Shown piece by piece: positions 24,431 through 31,432 of a stretch of DNA of 35,393 nucleotides. A model generated the notes under the pieces. The model saw only the letters and a list, made by a program, of their open reading frames with translations, did no database searches and was not told the origin of the DNA. Made by a program: the position numbers and the translations under genes. The stretch lies in the NCBI GenBank assembly GCA_021798575.1, contig JAJZGI010000024.1, positions 1-35,393 of the forward strand, read 5' to 3'. Within the stretch, counting starts at the first letter, position 1. Each line of letters starts with the position of its first letter. The DNA is from Pseudomonadota bacterium. GTDB taxonomy: Bacteria; Pseudomonadota; Alphaproteobacteria; Acetobacterales; Acetobacteraceae.

Positions 24431-25867
24431 ATGACCGACGCAAAACCTAAGCGCATCCGTGATCCGGTGCATAACCTGATCGAGTTCGGCCTAACCACTA
24501 ATGACGATCAACGGCAACTTGAACAAATGCTCTGGCGCGTTATTCAAACTCGCCCATTTCAACGCCTACGTCGCGTAAAGCAGCTCGGCTTCAGCGAGCT
24601 GGTGTTTCCTGGTGCCACACACACCCGCTTCGCGCACAGCCTCGGCGTGTTTCACACCGCGAGGCAGTTGCTCGCCTCTGTGCAGCGCAGCTTGGGGGGC
24701 GGCAGGGGTGACTACAACGTCGCCCAGGCAAGATTTGCCCTGACCGCTGCCCTGGTTCACGATGTTGGCCACGGGATGTTCAGTCATGCTTTTGAGGCTG
24801 TGGGTAAGATCCTCAATTTGCCCCTCGCTCGCCATGAAACGGTCAGCGACCGGCTGATTCGGTCCGGGGAGATCGGAGTAGTTCTTGATGAGACTTACGG
24901 TAGGGGCTTTGCCGACAATGTCGCGGACCTGATCGGACGGGAACAGCCGAAGACCCTTTACGATGCCGTTGTGACAAGCCAGTTCGACGCCGACCGGCTC
25001 GATTACATGCAGCGCGATCGGATGATGACAGGCGTTCACAGTGGCGCTGTAGACGTCACGTGGCTCCTACAGAACCTTGAGGTCGCGGATGTTCAGGTCA
25101 CGTCCGACGAAGAAAAGGTGGGAACAATCCAAACCCTGGTACTGGGTCCAAAAGCATTTCATGTCGCCGAGAGTTACGTTCTGGCTCTCTTCCACCTGCA
25201 TCCTAATGTCTATTTTCACAAGGCAACACGGGGCGCCGAGCAAATCTTGCGCGTTCTCATGTTGCGAATTTTTGAGCTTGTCCGGGCTGATTTGGCCTCG
25301 AAAACAGGTCTGCCAGCGAATCATCCCCTCATCCAGTTTGCAAAGAACCCGGATGACCTCAACCGGGTGCTCGCTCTCGACGATTCTGTGCTTTTGGGGG
25401 GCCTCTCTATGATGGCGGAAGCTGAAGATGTGGGAATTAAGCGCCGGTCCGCTCAACTATCAGAACGCCGCCTACTTCGTTGTATCGACATCTGGGAAGC
25501 CGCAGCGGAACGCCTGTCCCCAGCCGGGCGAGAGGATACCGCTGCAAGGGCGGCCCGGATTGCTCGGATCAACTTAGCCTGTAACAGGGTTATGGAACGT
25601 GCGGCAGAAGCCCCAGCGGCTCTTTTCGATAATTATACGCGGGACCCGTACAAACGTTTTCAAGATTCGCGGACCCCACCAAACCAAATTCACATCCTTC
25701 AGGGTGGCAGACCTCGCGACATGGCCGAACTTTCAGTTGTGGTGGCAAGTGCCGAACCCTTTAGAATTTGCCGTGCATACATAGAACGGGGTGACACGGC
25801 TACGGAAGATATGCTACGGAACATAATAAGAACATCGGTTCCTGGAAGGAGTAATCCCAATGAGTGA
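24431..25867 (+). CDS. HD-domain phosphohydrolase, COG1078/SAMHD1-like (YwfO type)
   Basis: This 478-residue protein has the COG1078 signature QRLRRVKQLGFSELVFPGATHTRFAHSLGV. The metal-binding set is His69, His110-Asp111 (ALVHDVGHG) and Asp188 (DADRLDY), matching the H...HD...D of SAMHD1-type dNTP triphosphohydrolases. The likely activity is hydrolysis of nucleoside triphosphates; the actual substrate is unknown. Gene body and codon use look less GC-biased than the housekeeping genes nearby. Its stop overlaps the start of the YwgA-like gene by 8 bases, so the two form a unit. From memory, an HD protein (YwfO) and YwgA are also neighbours in Bacillus subtilis. Other possibilities are a phage-defence or nucleotide-pool role. 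Confidence 0.85.
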   Translation: MTDAKPKRIRDPVHNLIEFGLTTNDDQRQLEQMLWRVIQTRPFQRLRRVKQLGFSELVFPGATHTRFAHSLGVFHTARQLLASVQRSLGGGRGDYNVAQARFALTAALVHDVGHGMFSHAFEAVGKILNLPLARHETVSDRLIRSGEIGVVLDETYGRGFADNVADLIGREQPKTLYDAVVTSQFDADRLDYMQRDRMMTGVHSGAVDVTWLLQNLEVADVQVTSDEEKVGTIQTLVLGPKAFHVAESYVLALFHLHPNVYFHKATRGAEQILRVLMLRIFELVRADLASKTGLPANHPLIQFAKNPDDLNRVLALDDSVLLGGLSMMAEAEDVGIKRRSAQLSERRLLRCIDIWEAAAERLSPAGREDTAARAARIARINLACNRVMERAAEAPAALFDNYTRDPYKRFQDSRTPPNQIHILQGGRPRDMAELSVVVASAEPFRICRAYIERGDTATEDMLRNIIRTSVPGRSNPNE

Positions 25868-26399
25868 GTCATATCAAGCACTTGAGGCGCATGAGGTGGC
25901 TGCGCGTATCGTGGACGAAGCCGGCGGTAGACTCGTCGGGAGAACGCGGCTCCAAAAAGTGGCTTGCCTCGCCATGCTTGCGGGTTTTCTGCCTGACTTT
26001 GATTTTGAATATCGTCACTATGGCCCATACAGCGAGGCCCTCGCCAATTCGATGGAAATAGCCGCGGGTCTGAATCTTGTCACAGAAAAGGAAGAACGGA
26101 CCGAGTGGGGTGGGTGGTATTCCGTTTATTCCACAACCGATCAAACACCTCACAGCCGGGACGGCCAGCGAAAGCGGTTTGTCGAAGAGGCTGCTAAGAT
26201 CGGACCTATTTCGCTGGAACTGGCCGCCACAGCAGCGTTCCTTCATGTGAACGAGGGCTTAAAAGCGGCTGAGGCGTGGGCGGAAACTGCGCGGCGTAAG
26301 CCGGAAAAAGCGGAAGGGGGCAGACTCGCACTCGCCAAAACAGCGTATGCAAAGCTGCTAAGTCTTCCGGCCAAGAATCCCCTCCCTAATATCGTTTAA
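25860..26399 (+). CDS. YwgA-like protein, partner of the HD phosphohydrolase
   Basis: This 179-residue protein starts at an ATG preceded by a strong GGAAGGAG site inside the end of the HD gene. The segment GRTRLQKVACLAMLAGF (about 26-42), followed by FEYRHYGPYSEALANSMEIAAGLNLV, resembles the YwgA family and more loosely the Panacea/DUF4065 fold, in which a winged-helix-like core is common. No enzyme active site is visible. Tight coupling suggests it regulates, senses for, or neutralises the HD protein, but this is inference. The gene ends only 27 bases before a displaced tRNA 3' half. Confidence 0.7.
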   Translation: MSESYQALEAHEVAARIVDEAGGRLVGRTRLQKVACLAMLAGFLPDFDFEYRHYGPYSEALANSMEIAAGLNLVTEKEERTEWGGWYSVYSTTDQTPHSRDGQRKRFVEEAAKIGPISLELAATAAFLHVNEGLKAAEAWAETARRKPEKAEGGRLALAKTAYAKLLSLPAKNPLPNIV

Positions 26400-26426
26400 T
26401 CAGCATCGTGCCGCTTTGTTGCCTCC

Positions 26427-26471
26427 CTCCAAAGGCAAAGGTCACGTGTTCGAATCGCGTCGGGTCTGCCG
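26427..26471 (+). other. Displaced 3' half of a tRNA gene (putative attachment-site remnant)
   Basis: From the anticodon loop onward a perfect tRNA 3' half is present. Loop CTCCAAA is at 26427-26433 and anticodon-stem strand GGCAA follows, then the 5-base variable loop AGGTC. T-stem ACGTG pairs with CGCGT around TTCGAAT. Acceptor strand is CGGGTCT, discriminator G, then CCG in place of CCA. The upstream sequence holds no D-arm or 5' acceptor strand, so this is not a working tRNA. The CTCCAAA loop suggests tRNA-Trp, though a decayed tRNA-Arg(CCT) is possible. Such fragments mark the distal end of elements integrated into tRNA genes. The element would lie to the left and include the HD/YwgA pair. 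Confidence 0.7.
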
Positions 26472-26514
26472 ATTAAATCAATGGGTTGTAGGTGTCTTTG
26501 TTGTTTAAGCTTTG

Positions 26515-26534
26515 ACAGGTAACGCACAGGTAAC
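26515..26534 (+). repeat. Tandem direct repeat ACAGGTAAC, possible integrase arm-type sites
   Basis: ACAGGTAAC occurs at 26515-26523 and again at 26526-26534, an 11-base period. It lies about 45 bases after the displaced tRNA 3' half. Paired short direct repeats at this distance from a core site are typical of arm-type binding sites of tyrosine integrases. No integrase gene is in the window. Confidence 0.45.
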
Positions 26535-26679
26535 ACGCGCCAAACTTCAGCTCAACGCGGGCGTTCCCACGTTGGGCGCCCTGAAACGAAAAAGCTCCAA
26601 ACCTCACAGATTTCCGTAGAATTTTAGATTGCAATGAGACGATAGCCGCGTCATCGCACCTTAGAGTAGCCTTTTGGAA

Positions 26680-26769
26680 TGGCGGAGAGACAGGGATTCG
26701 AACCCTGGGTACGCTTTCACGCACACACGCTTTCCAAGCGTGCGCCTTAAGCCGCTCGGCCATCTCTCC
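26680..26769 (-). tRNA. tRNA-Ser (GGA)
   Basis: On the minus strand this is a 90-base class II tRNA with encoded CCA. Acceptor GGAGAGA pairs with TCTCTCC. The anticodon loop is CTTGGAAAG-like with anticodon GGA. A long variable arm is followed by T-loop TTCGAAT and discriminator G. This is a standard serine tRNA. Confidence 0.96.
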
Positions 26770-26828
26770 CGCGCGGGCCCTGCATACCCAATGCCGGGCC
26801 CGACCTCAAGTGCGCCGCGGCCGCAACC

Positions 26829-27548
26829 TCATACCGTCTCGCGCCAGATTCTGCGCTTGCTCGCGATGGCGATGATAGTGAGAAAAACCAGGAACAGCAC
26901 GGCGCGCAGGCCGACCTCATGGCGGGCATCCAGGTTGGGGTCGGCCGACCAGGCGAGGAACTCACTCACATCCGCGGCCTGCTGCGCCACGGTGGCGGAT
27001 TTGCCATCGGCGTAGGTAACGTCATCGGCCTTCAGCGGCGGCGGCATGGCGAGCTGCCCGCCGGGGTACGCGGTGTTGTAATAATAGGAGGGCAGCAGCG
27101 TCACGCCCGCCGGGGCGGGGGCGTAGCCGGTGAGCAGATGGTCAATATAGCGCGCTCCATGCGGGCGCTGCGCGGCGATGTCCGAGAGGTCCGGTGGCAC
27201 CGCGCCGCCAAAGGCACCAGCGGGGATCTTGGGCGCGGGGAACGTATCATTCAGCGTCGCCGGGGCGCCATTGGCTGTTTTCACGCCAGCCGCGATGCCG
27301 GCCACCTGGTCCGGCGTCAGGCCCAGCGCCTCCAGGTCACGGTAGTGCAGCGCCTTTGCCGTGTGGCAGCTCGCGCACACGGTCTCATACACGAGGAACC
27401 CGCGCTGGGCGGCGGCTTTGTCGGTGCTGCCCAGCAGCCCCTGGGACTGGAAGTGGAACGGGCTCAGCCGGTCGTGCGCCAGGGCGTTGCCGCCCAGCAG
27501 CGCCAGCAGGCCGGTGGCCAGCCATAATTTACCAAAAACCGGGCGCAT
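26829..27548 (-). CDS. petC: Cytochrome c1 of a bc1-type complex
   Basis: This is a 239-residue cytochrome c1. It has a signal peptide (1 to about 24, ending ALAH) and heme c motif CASCH (58-62). It also has PPDLS near 118, the YYYN...PGG segment and the axial ligand Met168 in AMPPPL. One C-terminal membrane anchor follows (about 213-230), then KRRIW. All features match working cytochrome c1 proteins, in contrast to its partners. The start ATG 27548 overlaps the petB stop (TAATG). The frame runs open further upstream, but that part only reads petB out of frame. It is the last gene of petA-petB-petC. Confidence 0.93.
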   Translation of the reverse strand: MRPVFGKLWLATGLLALLGGNALAHDRLSPFHFQSQGLLGSTDKAAAQRGFLVYETVCASCHTAKALHYRDLEALGLTPDQVAGIAAGVKTANGAPATLNDTFPAPKIPAGAFGGAVPPDLSDIAAQRPHGARYIDHLLTGYAPAPAGVTLLPSYYYNTAYPGGQLAMPPPLKADDVTYADGKSATVAQQAADVSEFLAWSADPNLDARHEVGLRAVLFLVFLTIIAIASKRRIWRETV

Positions 27549-28672
27549 TATTGGGCCTCCAGGGCGGTGACAATCGGGGTGAGCACCAGGAAGTGCAGGA
27601 AGTACCAGGCGCCGAAGACCACGACCAGAAGGCCGGACAACCCCCCCGCCGCGCCGCAGGCAGCCCAGCCCAGCCCCAGCACGTCCAGCGCCAGCACCCA
27701 GGTTAGCAGCCGCCACAGCCCGCCGGCACGCCGCCCAGGCCCGGAGCGGTCCAGCCAGGGCAGCGCCAGCAGCAGCACGAGGCCCGCGGCCAGCCCGAGT
27801 ATCCCGCCGTAGGTGCCATGAAACAGCGCGCTGAGCCCGGCGAGCGGTGCCAGATACCACGGCACGCCAGCGCCCGTCGCCAAGGCCAGCGGGCCACCCG
27901 GCACATTGTTCAGCGGGCTCTGCCCGAAGTGCGGATAAAAGAACAACAGGACGCAGCCGATGAGTGCGGACACCACGAGTGCGACGAAATATTGCGCGGT
28001 GTAGTAAGGGTGGAAGGCGACGCGCAGTGCCGGGGCGGGTAGCGGTGTTGCGGCTTTCTTCGCGCCATGGCGTAGCCACAGGATGAAAAATATGACCAGC
28101 GCCAGGGCGATATGCAGCACCAGCAGCCGCGCCAGCGTACCCGGCCCGTCCGGCCCACCAAAAAACCAGGTGCCGAGCGCGCCCAGCGCCCCAGGCAGCA
28201 GCATGGCCGCATTGGTGGCGTTCATCACGCTCCAGTAGCCAGCCGCGCCACCGGTGAGCGCAAAGCCGAGCCAGCCGACCAGTAGCAGGAGCGCGAACGC
28301 CACGATATCGAGCAGCCAGACGAGCTCGCCCGGCGCTCGGTAGCTGCGCGCCAGCATCCCGCGTAGCAGCAGCAAATAGGCCGCGGCGAACACCAGCGTC
28401 GTGCCGGTGGCGTGGAAGCCTTCGATCAGCCAGCCGTTATTCACCTCCCGTGCGATGAATTGGCGGGAGGCAAAGGCATCCGCCGGGTTGTAGTACACCG
28501 CCAGCACCAGCCCGGAGGCAGTGAGAAAGACGAGCCCGGCGGTGATGAGCCAGGGCAGAACGGCGAGATACGGCGCCTCGCGCGCCATGCTGGGGGTGGT
28601 CAGGCCCGCCCACCAGCCGCCCAGGCAAGGCATCCGGGAGGCCATCCAGGAGGGTTTCACGTCTGTATTCAT
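27548..28672 (-). CDS. petB: Divergent cytochrome b of a bc1-type complex, lacking heme bH ligands
   Basis: This 374-residue polytopic protein is clearly a cytochrome b homologue: GFHATG (His87), ARLLVLHIAL (His187), FHPYYT (221-225) and LPWLDRS near 304. His87 and His187 correspond to the heme bL ligands. The second ligand of each helix, normally 14 residues later, is absent: Leu101 and Arg201 stand there, so heme bH is not expected to bind normally. The Qo motif PEWY reads VPWY (270-273), so the catalytic Glu is Pro. The usual LPWGQ turn reads LTGGA (139-143). The gene is intact and 12 bases after petA. It is probably still a membrane partner of cytochrome c1, but not a normal quinol oxidase. 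Confidence 0.92.
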   Translation of the reverse strand: MNTDVKPSWMASRMPCLGGWWAGLTTPSMAREAPYLAVLPWLITAGLVFLTASGLVLAVYYNPADAFASRQFIAREVNNGWLIEGFHATGTTLVFAAAYLLLLRGMLARSYRAPGELVWLLDIVAFALLLLVGWLGFALTGGAAGYWSVMNATNAAMLLPGALGALGTWFFGGPDGPGTLARLLVLHIALALVIFFILWLRHGAKKAATPLPAPALRVAFHPYYTAQYFVALVVSALIGCVLLFFYPHFGQSPLNNVPGGPLALATGAGVPWYLAPLAGLSALFHGTYGGILGLAAGLVLLLALPWLDRSGPGRRAGGLWRLLTWVLALDVLGLGWAACGAAGGLSGLLVVVFGAWYFLHFLVLTPIVTALEAQ

Positions 28673-28684
28673 GGTTGCGAATCC

Positions 28685-29239
28685 TCAGAGGAACTGAATT
28701 TGCGCGGCGTCGAGGAACGTAAAGCGCGGGATGACGAGGTTTTTGCGCGCCGGGCCGCGGCGCACCCGCCCCAGCGGGTCATAGGCGCTGCCATCGCAAG
28801 GGGAGAGCCAGCCGTCATACGGCCCGCGTGGCTCGCCGGGGGTGTTGCCCTCCAGCGCGCAGGAGATGCCGGTGTTGAGTCCCACCACGACGACAAAATT
28901 GTCATAGCCAGGCTTCACGCGGCTTTTGAAGCGCGCCGGGTCCGGCAGGGAGCTCTGCACCAGGTTCCGGTTATCGGCGATCTGTTTGGCGGTGAGCCTG
29001 CGGATATAGATCGGCAACCCGGCCCATTGCACCGCGATGCCGGTGTTCTCGGCAACTCCGGCGACATTCACGATCATCTGGCCGCTGGCGTCGCTCTGCG
29101 CATCGGGGGCGAGCGCGTCGATCATCGGCCAGACCGTCGCGCCGAGTGCGATGGCACCGGCAGACGCGGTGAGAATGGTTAAAAAATCACGCCGGGAATG
29201 CTCGCCCGTTCCCATCGCCTGATCCGATGTTTCCGCCAT
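28685..29239 (-). CDS. petA: Rieske-fold protein lacking all four iron-sulfur ligands
   Basis: This 184-residue protein has the layout of the bc1 Rieske subunit. A twin-arginine SRRDFL start and a membrane anchor (about 22-42) are followed by a beta-rich domain. That domain ends DPLGRVRRGPARKNLVIP. Box I, normally CTHLGC, reads NTGISC (122-127). Box II, normally CPCHGS, reads SPCDGS (146-151). Thus both Cys and both His cluster ligands are replaced (Asn122, Gly124, Ser146, Asp149), while the two disulfide cysteines remain (Cys127, Cys148). ATG 29239 has GGAG 6 bases upstream. The gene is intact and first in the operon. It cannot hold a Rieske cluster in the usual way. Confidence 0.93.
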   Translation of the reverse strand: MAETSDQAMGTGEHSRRDFLTILTASAGAIALGATVWPMIDALAPDAQSDASGQMIVNVAGVAENTGIAVQWAGLPIYIRRLTAKQIADNRNLVQSSLPDPARFKSRVKPGYDNFVVVVGLNTGISCALEGNTPGEPRGPYDGWLSPCDGSAYDPLGRVRRGPARKNLVIPRFTFLDAAQIQFL

Positions 29240-29341
29240 TTCGTCTCCTGCCGCGCAATTCTTCCCACACACGCATGGCGGCAAGCTGAAAAAAATTCAA
29301 GAGGCGGGTGACGTGAGGCCGGACGCCGATTATTGTCGGGC

Positions 29342-30208
29342 ATGGATAAAATTCTTAATCCCCCGGCCCATGAGGCCCTGAAACCCGCCGCCGCCGCCTG
29401 GTTCGCCAGCCTGCGGGACCGGATCTGCGCCGAACTGGAGGCGCTGGAGGCACAGGCCGCCGTCCAGCCCGCACGCTTTGAACGAACGGCGTGGGAGCGG
29501 CCCGATGGCGGCGGCGGTGTAATGAACGTGCTGCGCGGCGAGTTGTTCGAGAAGGCGGGGGTGAACATCTCCGTCGTCAACGGCAAATTCTCGGCCGATT
29601 TCGCGCAGCAGATGCACGGCGCGGGCCACGGGGCGGAGCATTTCTGGGCGGCGGGGATCAGCCTGGTGGTCCATCCACGCTCCCCAAAAATACCGACGGT
29701 GCATATGAACACCCGGATGATCGTGACCACCAAGGGCTGGTTCGGCGGCGGCGGCGATCTGACACCCTTGCAGCCCGGAACACCCCAGGCAGCCGAGGAC
29801 GCGGCGTTTTTTCATGCCGCCTACAAGGCCGCCTGCGACAGGCACGATCCGAACTATTATCCAAGGTTCAAAAAATGGTGTGACGAATATTTCTTCCTGC
29901 CGCACCGGGGCGAGCCACGCGGCGCCGGCGGTATCTTCTACGACTATCTGGAGTCAGGCGACCCGGAGGCGGACTTCGCCTTCACCCGCGATGTGGGGGA
30001 GGCATTTCTGGCCGCCTATCCGGCCATCGTGCGTCGCCGCATGGGCGAAAGTTTCACGCCCGAGGAGCGCGAGGCCCAGCTCATCCGCCGCGGCCGTTAT
30101 GTGGAGTTCAACCTGCTCTACGACCGGGGCACGACCTTCGGCCTCAAGACCGGCGGCAATACCGAGGCGATCTTGATGTCCATGCCGCCGGAAGTGAAAT
30201 GGCCGTGA
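29342..30208 (+). CDS. hemF: Oxygen-dependent coproporphyrinogen III oxidase HemF
   Basis: This 288-residue enzyme oxidatively decarboxylates two propionates of coproporphyrinogen III in heme synthesis. The family segments are present: GGGGVMNVLRGELFEKAGVN, HMNTRM, WFGGGGDLTP, CDEYFFLPHRGEPRGAGGIFYD and RGRYVEFNLLYDRGTTFGL. Length and motifs are those of a working enzyme. ATG 29342 is preferred over an in-frame TTG at 29333. It is divergent from the petABC operon, with about 100 bases between the two starts. Linkage of heme synthesis with a cytochrome operon is plausible but not specific. Confidence 0.96.
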   Translation: MDKILNPPAHEALKPAAAAWFASLRDRICAELEALEAQAAVQPARFERTAWERPDGGGGVMNVLRGELFEKAGVNISVVNGKFSADFAQQMHGAGHGAEHFWAAGISLVVHPRSPKIPTVHMNTRMIVTTKGWFGGGGDLTPLQPGTPQAAEDAAFFHAAYKAACDRHDPNYYPRFKKWCDEYFFLPHRGEPRGAGGIFYDYLESGDPEADFAFTRDVGEAFLAAYPAIVRRRMGESFTPEEREAQLIRRGRYVEFNLLYDRGTTFGLKTGGNTEAILMSMPPEVKWP

Positions 30209-30224
30209 GCCCGTCGAAAAGGGG

Positions 30225-30542
30225 CTAATCGCCGTCGTCATCATCCCCGCGCGGGGCGTAATACACCGGCGGCGGCGCGTAATAAACCGGCGGCGGCGGT
30301 GCGTAATATACCGGCGGCGGCGGCGGGTAATATACCGGAGGCGGCGGATAATAGCCGCCACCGCCGTCACCGTGCCAACCACCGTCTCCGCCGTCACCAT
30401 GCCAGCCGCCATCGCCGCCGTCATGGTGCCAGCCGCCACCGTCACCGCCGCCATCGCCGTGCCAGTCCGCCAGCGCGGGGGCGGCGCTGAAGAGGGAGAT
30501 TCCAAGGATCGCGGCGCCGAGCGCCAATAGTTTCCGTTTCAT
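30225..30542 (-). CDS. Small secreted Gly/His/Trp and Tyr/Pro repeat protein
   Basis: This is a 105-residue protein with a clear signal peptide (1 to about 25, ending ALA). The mature part has two low-complexity blocks. The first is a Gly-Asp-Gly block with repeated GGWHGDG units (several His and Trp). The second has YYAPPPPV-type repeats, ending in an acidic tail. I do not recognise a family with a known function. The repeats suggest an unstructured periplasmic or surface protein, and the His/Asp pattern could bind metal ions. It is convergent with hemF, only 16 bases between the stops. Confidence 0.75.
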   Translation of the reverse strand: MKRKLLALGAAILGISLFSAAPALADWHGDGGGDGGGWHHDGGDGGWHGDGGDGGWHGDGGGGYYPPPPVYYPPPPPVYYAPPPPVYYAPPPVYYAPRGDDDDGD

Positions 30543-30666
30543 GTTGCAGAGCCTCCAGTGCTCATAACGCCAATATGGTCACGGCCTGTGGCCGTGTCAT
30601 GGCGGCATTCGGGTGAAATCATGGCGAACCCAAACCCCAGGCCAGCAACGGAATTGTATAACGGGC

Positions 30667-30742
30667 TGGCTCCCGAAGTAGGACTCGAACCTACGACCGA
30701 GCGATTAACAGTCGCTTGCTCTACCAGCTGAGCTATTCGGGA
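30667..30742 (-). tRNA. tRNA-Asn (GTT)
   Basis: On the minus strand this is a complete 76-base cloverleaf with encoded CCA. Acceptor TCCCGAA pairs with TTCGGGA, the D-arm is GCTC...GAGC, the anticodon is GTT in loop CTGTTAA, and the T-arm has TTCGAGT. The discriminator is G. Confidence 0.96.
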
Positions 30743-30813
30743 TCCGTGCCCGGCCTATAGCCAACCCGGCGCGCGGGTGCAAGGCGGGCACGGAGGCCGA
30801 TATCGCGTAAGCA

Positions 30814-30843
30814 TTGCGGGATGGGCGGCAATCCCGGTAGACT
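30814..30843 (+). promoter_or_regulatory. Putative sigma-70 promoter before ybjN-proC
   Basis: TTGCGG (30814-30819) and TAGACT (30838-30843) are 18 bases apart, with no gene in between. This would give a leader of about 75 bases before ATG 30926, which has its own GGAGAG site. Confidence 0.4.
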
Positions 30844-30925
30844 AGGAGTCGTGGTGGAGAAACACTCAGCCCCCATGGGTAGAGATGTCTGCGCCCGGGT
30901 CCCCACCCCGATGCAGGAGAGAACC

Positions 30926-31432
30926 ATGACGAGCCTCGCACGCTCCTACGACAGCGCCACCGCCGCCAATCCGCTCGATCTGGTCGAGCAGGTGATCAGC
31001 GCCAATGACTGGGCCTTCGACCGCCGCTCGGACTCCGACATGGCCGCGCAGGCACCCGGAAAATGGGGCGACTATGGTCTGTATTTCTGCTGGTCGCACG
31101 AGATCTCCGTCATGCATTTTTCCTGCGCCATCGAGATTGCCTCGCCGCCAAAGCGTCGCACCGCGCTCTATGAGCTGCTGGCCAAAGCCAATGAGCGCCT
31201 GTGGATCGGGCATTTTGGTATGGATGAGGACAATGGTATGCCGATCTACCGCCATTCCGTTCTGCTGCGCGGCACGCCCACGGCGTCCTCGGAATCCATC
31301 GAGGATCTGGTCGATATCGCGCTCACCGAGTGTGAGCGGTTTTTTCCCGCGTTTGAGTTCGTGCTGAAGGGCGGCAAGGCGCCGGATGCAGCACTTGAGG
31401 CCGCGATGCTGGAGTGCCTGGGCGAGGCATGA
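30926..31432 (+). CDS. YbjN domain-containing protein
   Basis: This 168-residue soluble protein has the YbjN fold pattern. NPLDLVEQVISANDWAFDR starts the domain, followed by WGDYGLYFCWSHEISVMHFSCAIEI and LLAKANERLWIGHFGMDEDNGMPIYRHSVLL. These resemble the type III chaperone-like fold called a bacterial sensory transduction regulator. Its molecular role is not established. ATG 30926 follows GGAGAG. Its stop overlaps the proC start (ATGA), an arrangement that I believe is common in alphaproteobacteria. Confidence 0.85.
   Translation: MTSLARSYDSATAANPLDLVEQVISANDWAFDRRSDSDMAAQAPGKWGDYGLYFCWSHEISVMHFSCAIEIASPPKRRTALYELLAKANERLWIGHFGMDEDNGMPIYRHSVLLRGTPTASSESIEDLVDIALTECERFFPAFEFVLKGGKAPDAALEAAMLECLGEA

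Noticed and set aside
26410-26471. Functional tRNA gene at the tRNA-like sequence
   Set aside because: A 3' half is perfect, but no D-arm or 5' acceptor strand exists upstream, the anticodon-stem partner would need a 10-base loop, and the end is CCG instead of CCA.
26473-26763. 96-residue minus-strand reading frame beginning MAERLKAHAWKAC
   Set aside because: It is the well-known spurious frame through a tRNA-Ser gene; the tRNA is clear and the rest has no protein-like features.
27549-28079. N-terminal extension of the cytochrome c1 frame
   Set aside because: The extra 177 codons read petB in another frame and give Arg/Ala-rich low-complexity protein. The ATG at 27548 gives a proper signal peptide and stop/start overlap.
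28685-29239. Sequencing error as the explanation for the missing Rieske ligands
   Set aside because: Four separate codons in two boxes are changed by substitutions without any frameshift. The neighbouring cytochrome b shows matching losses, so error is very unlikely.
30235-30450. CRISPR-like or tandem DNA repeats
   Set aside because: The periodicity is of short codon repeats (Tyr-Tyr-Pro and Gly-Asp-Gly-Trp-His) within an intact secreted-protein frame; there are no unique spacers.
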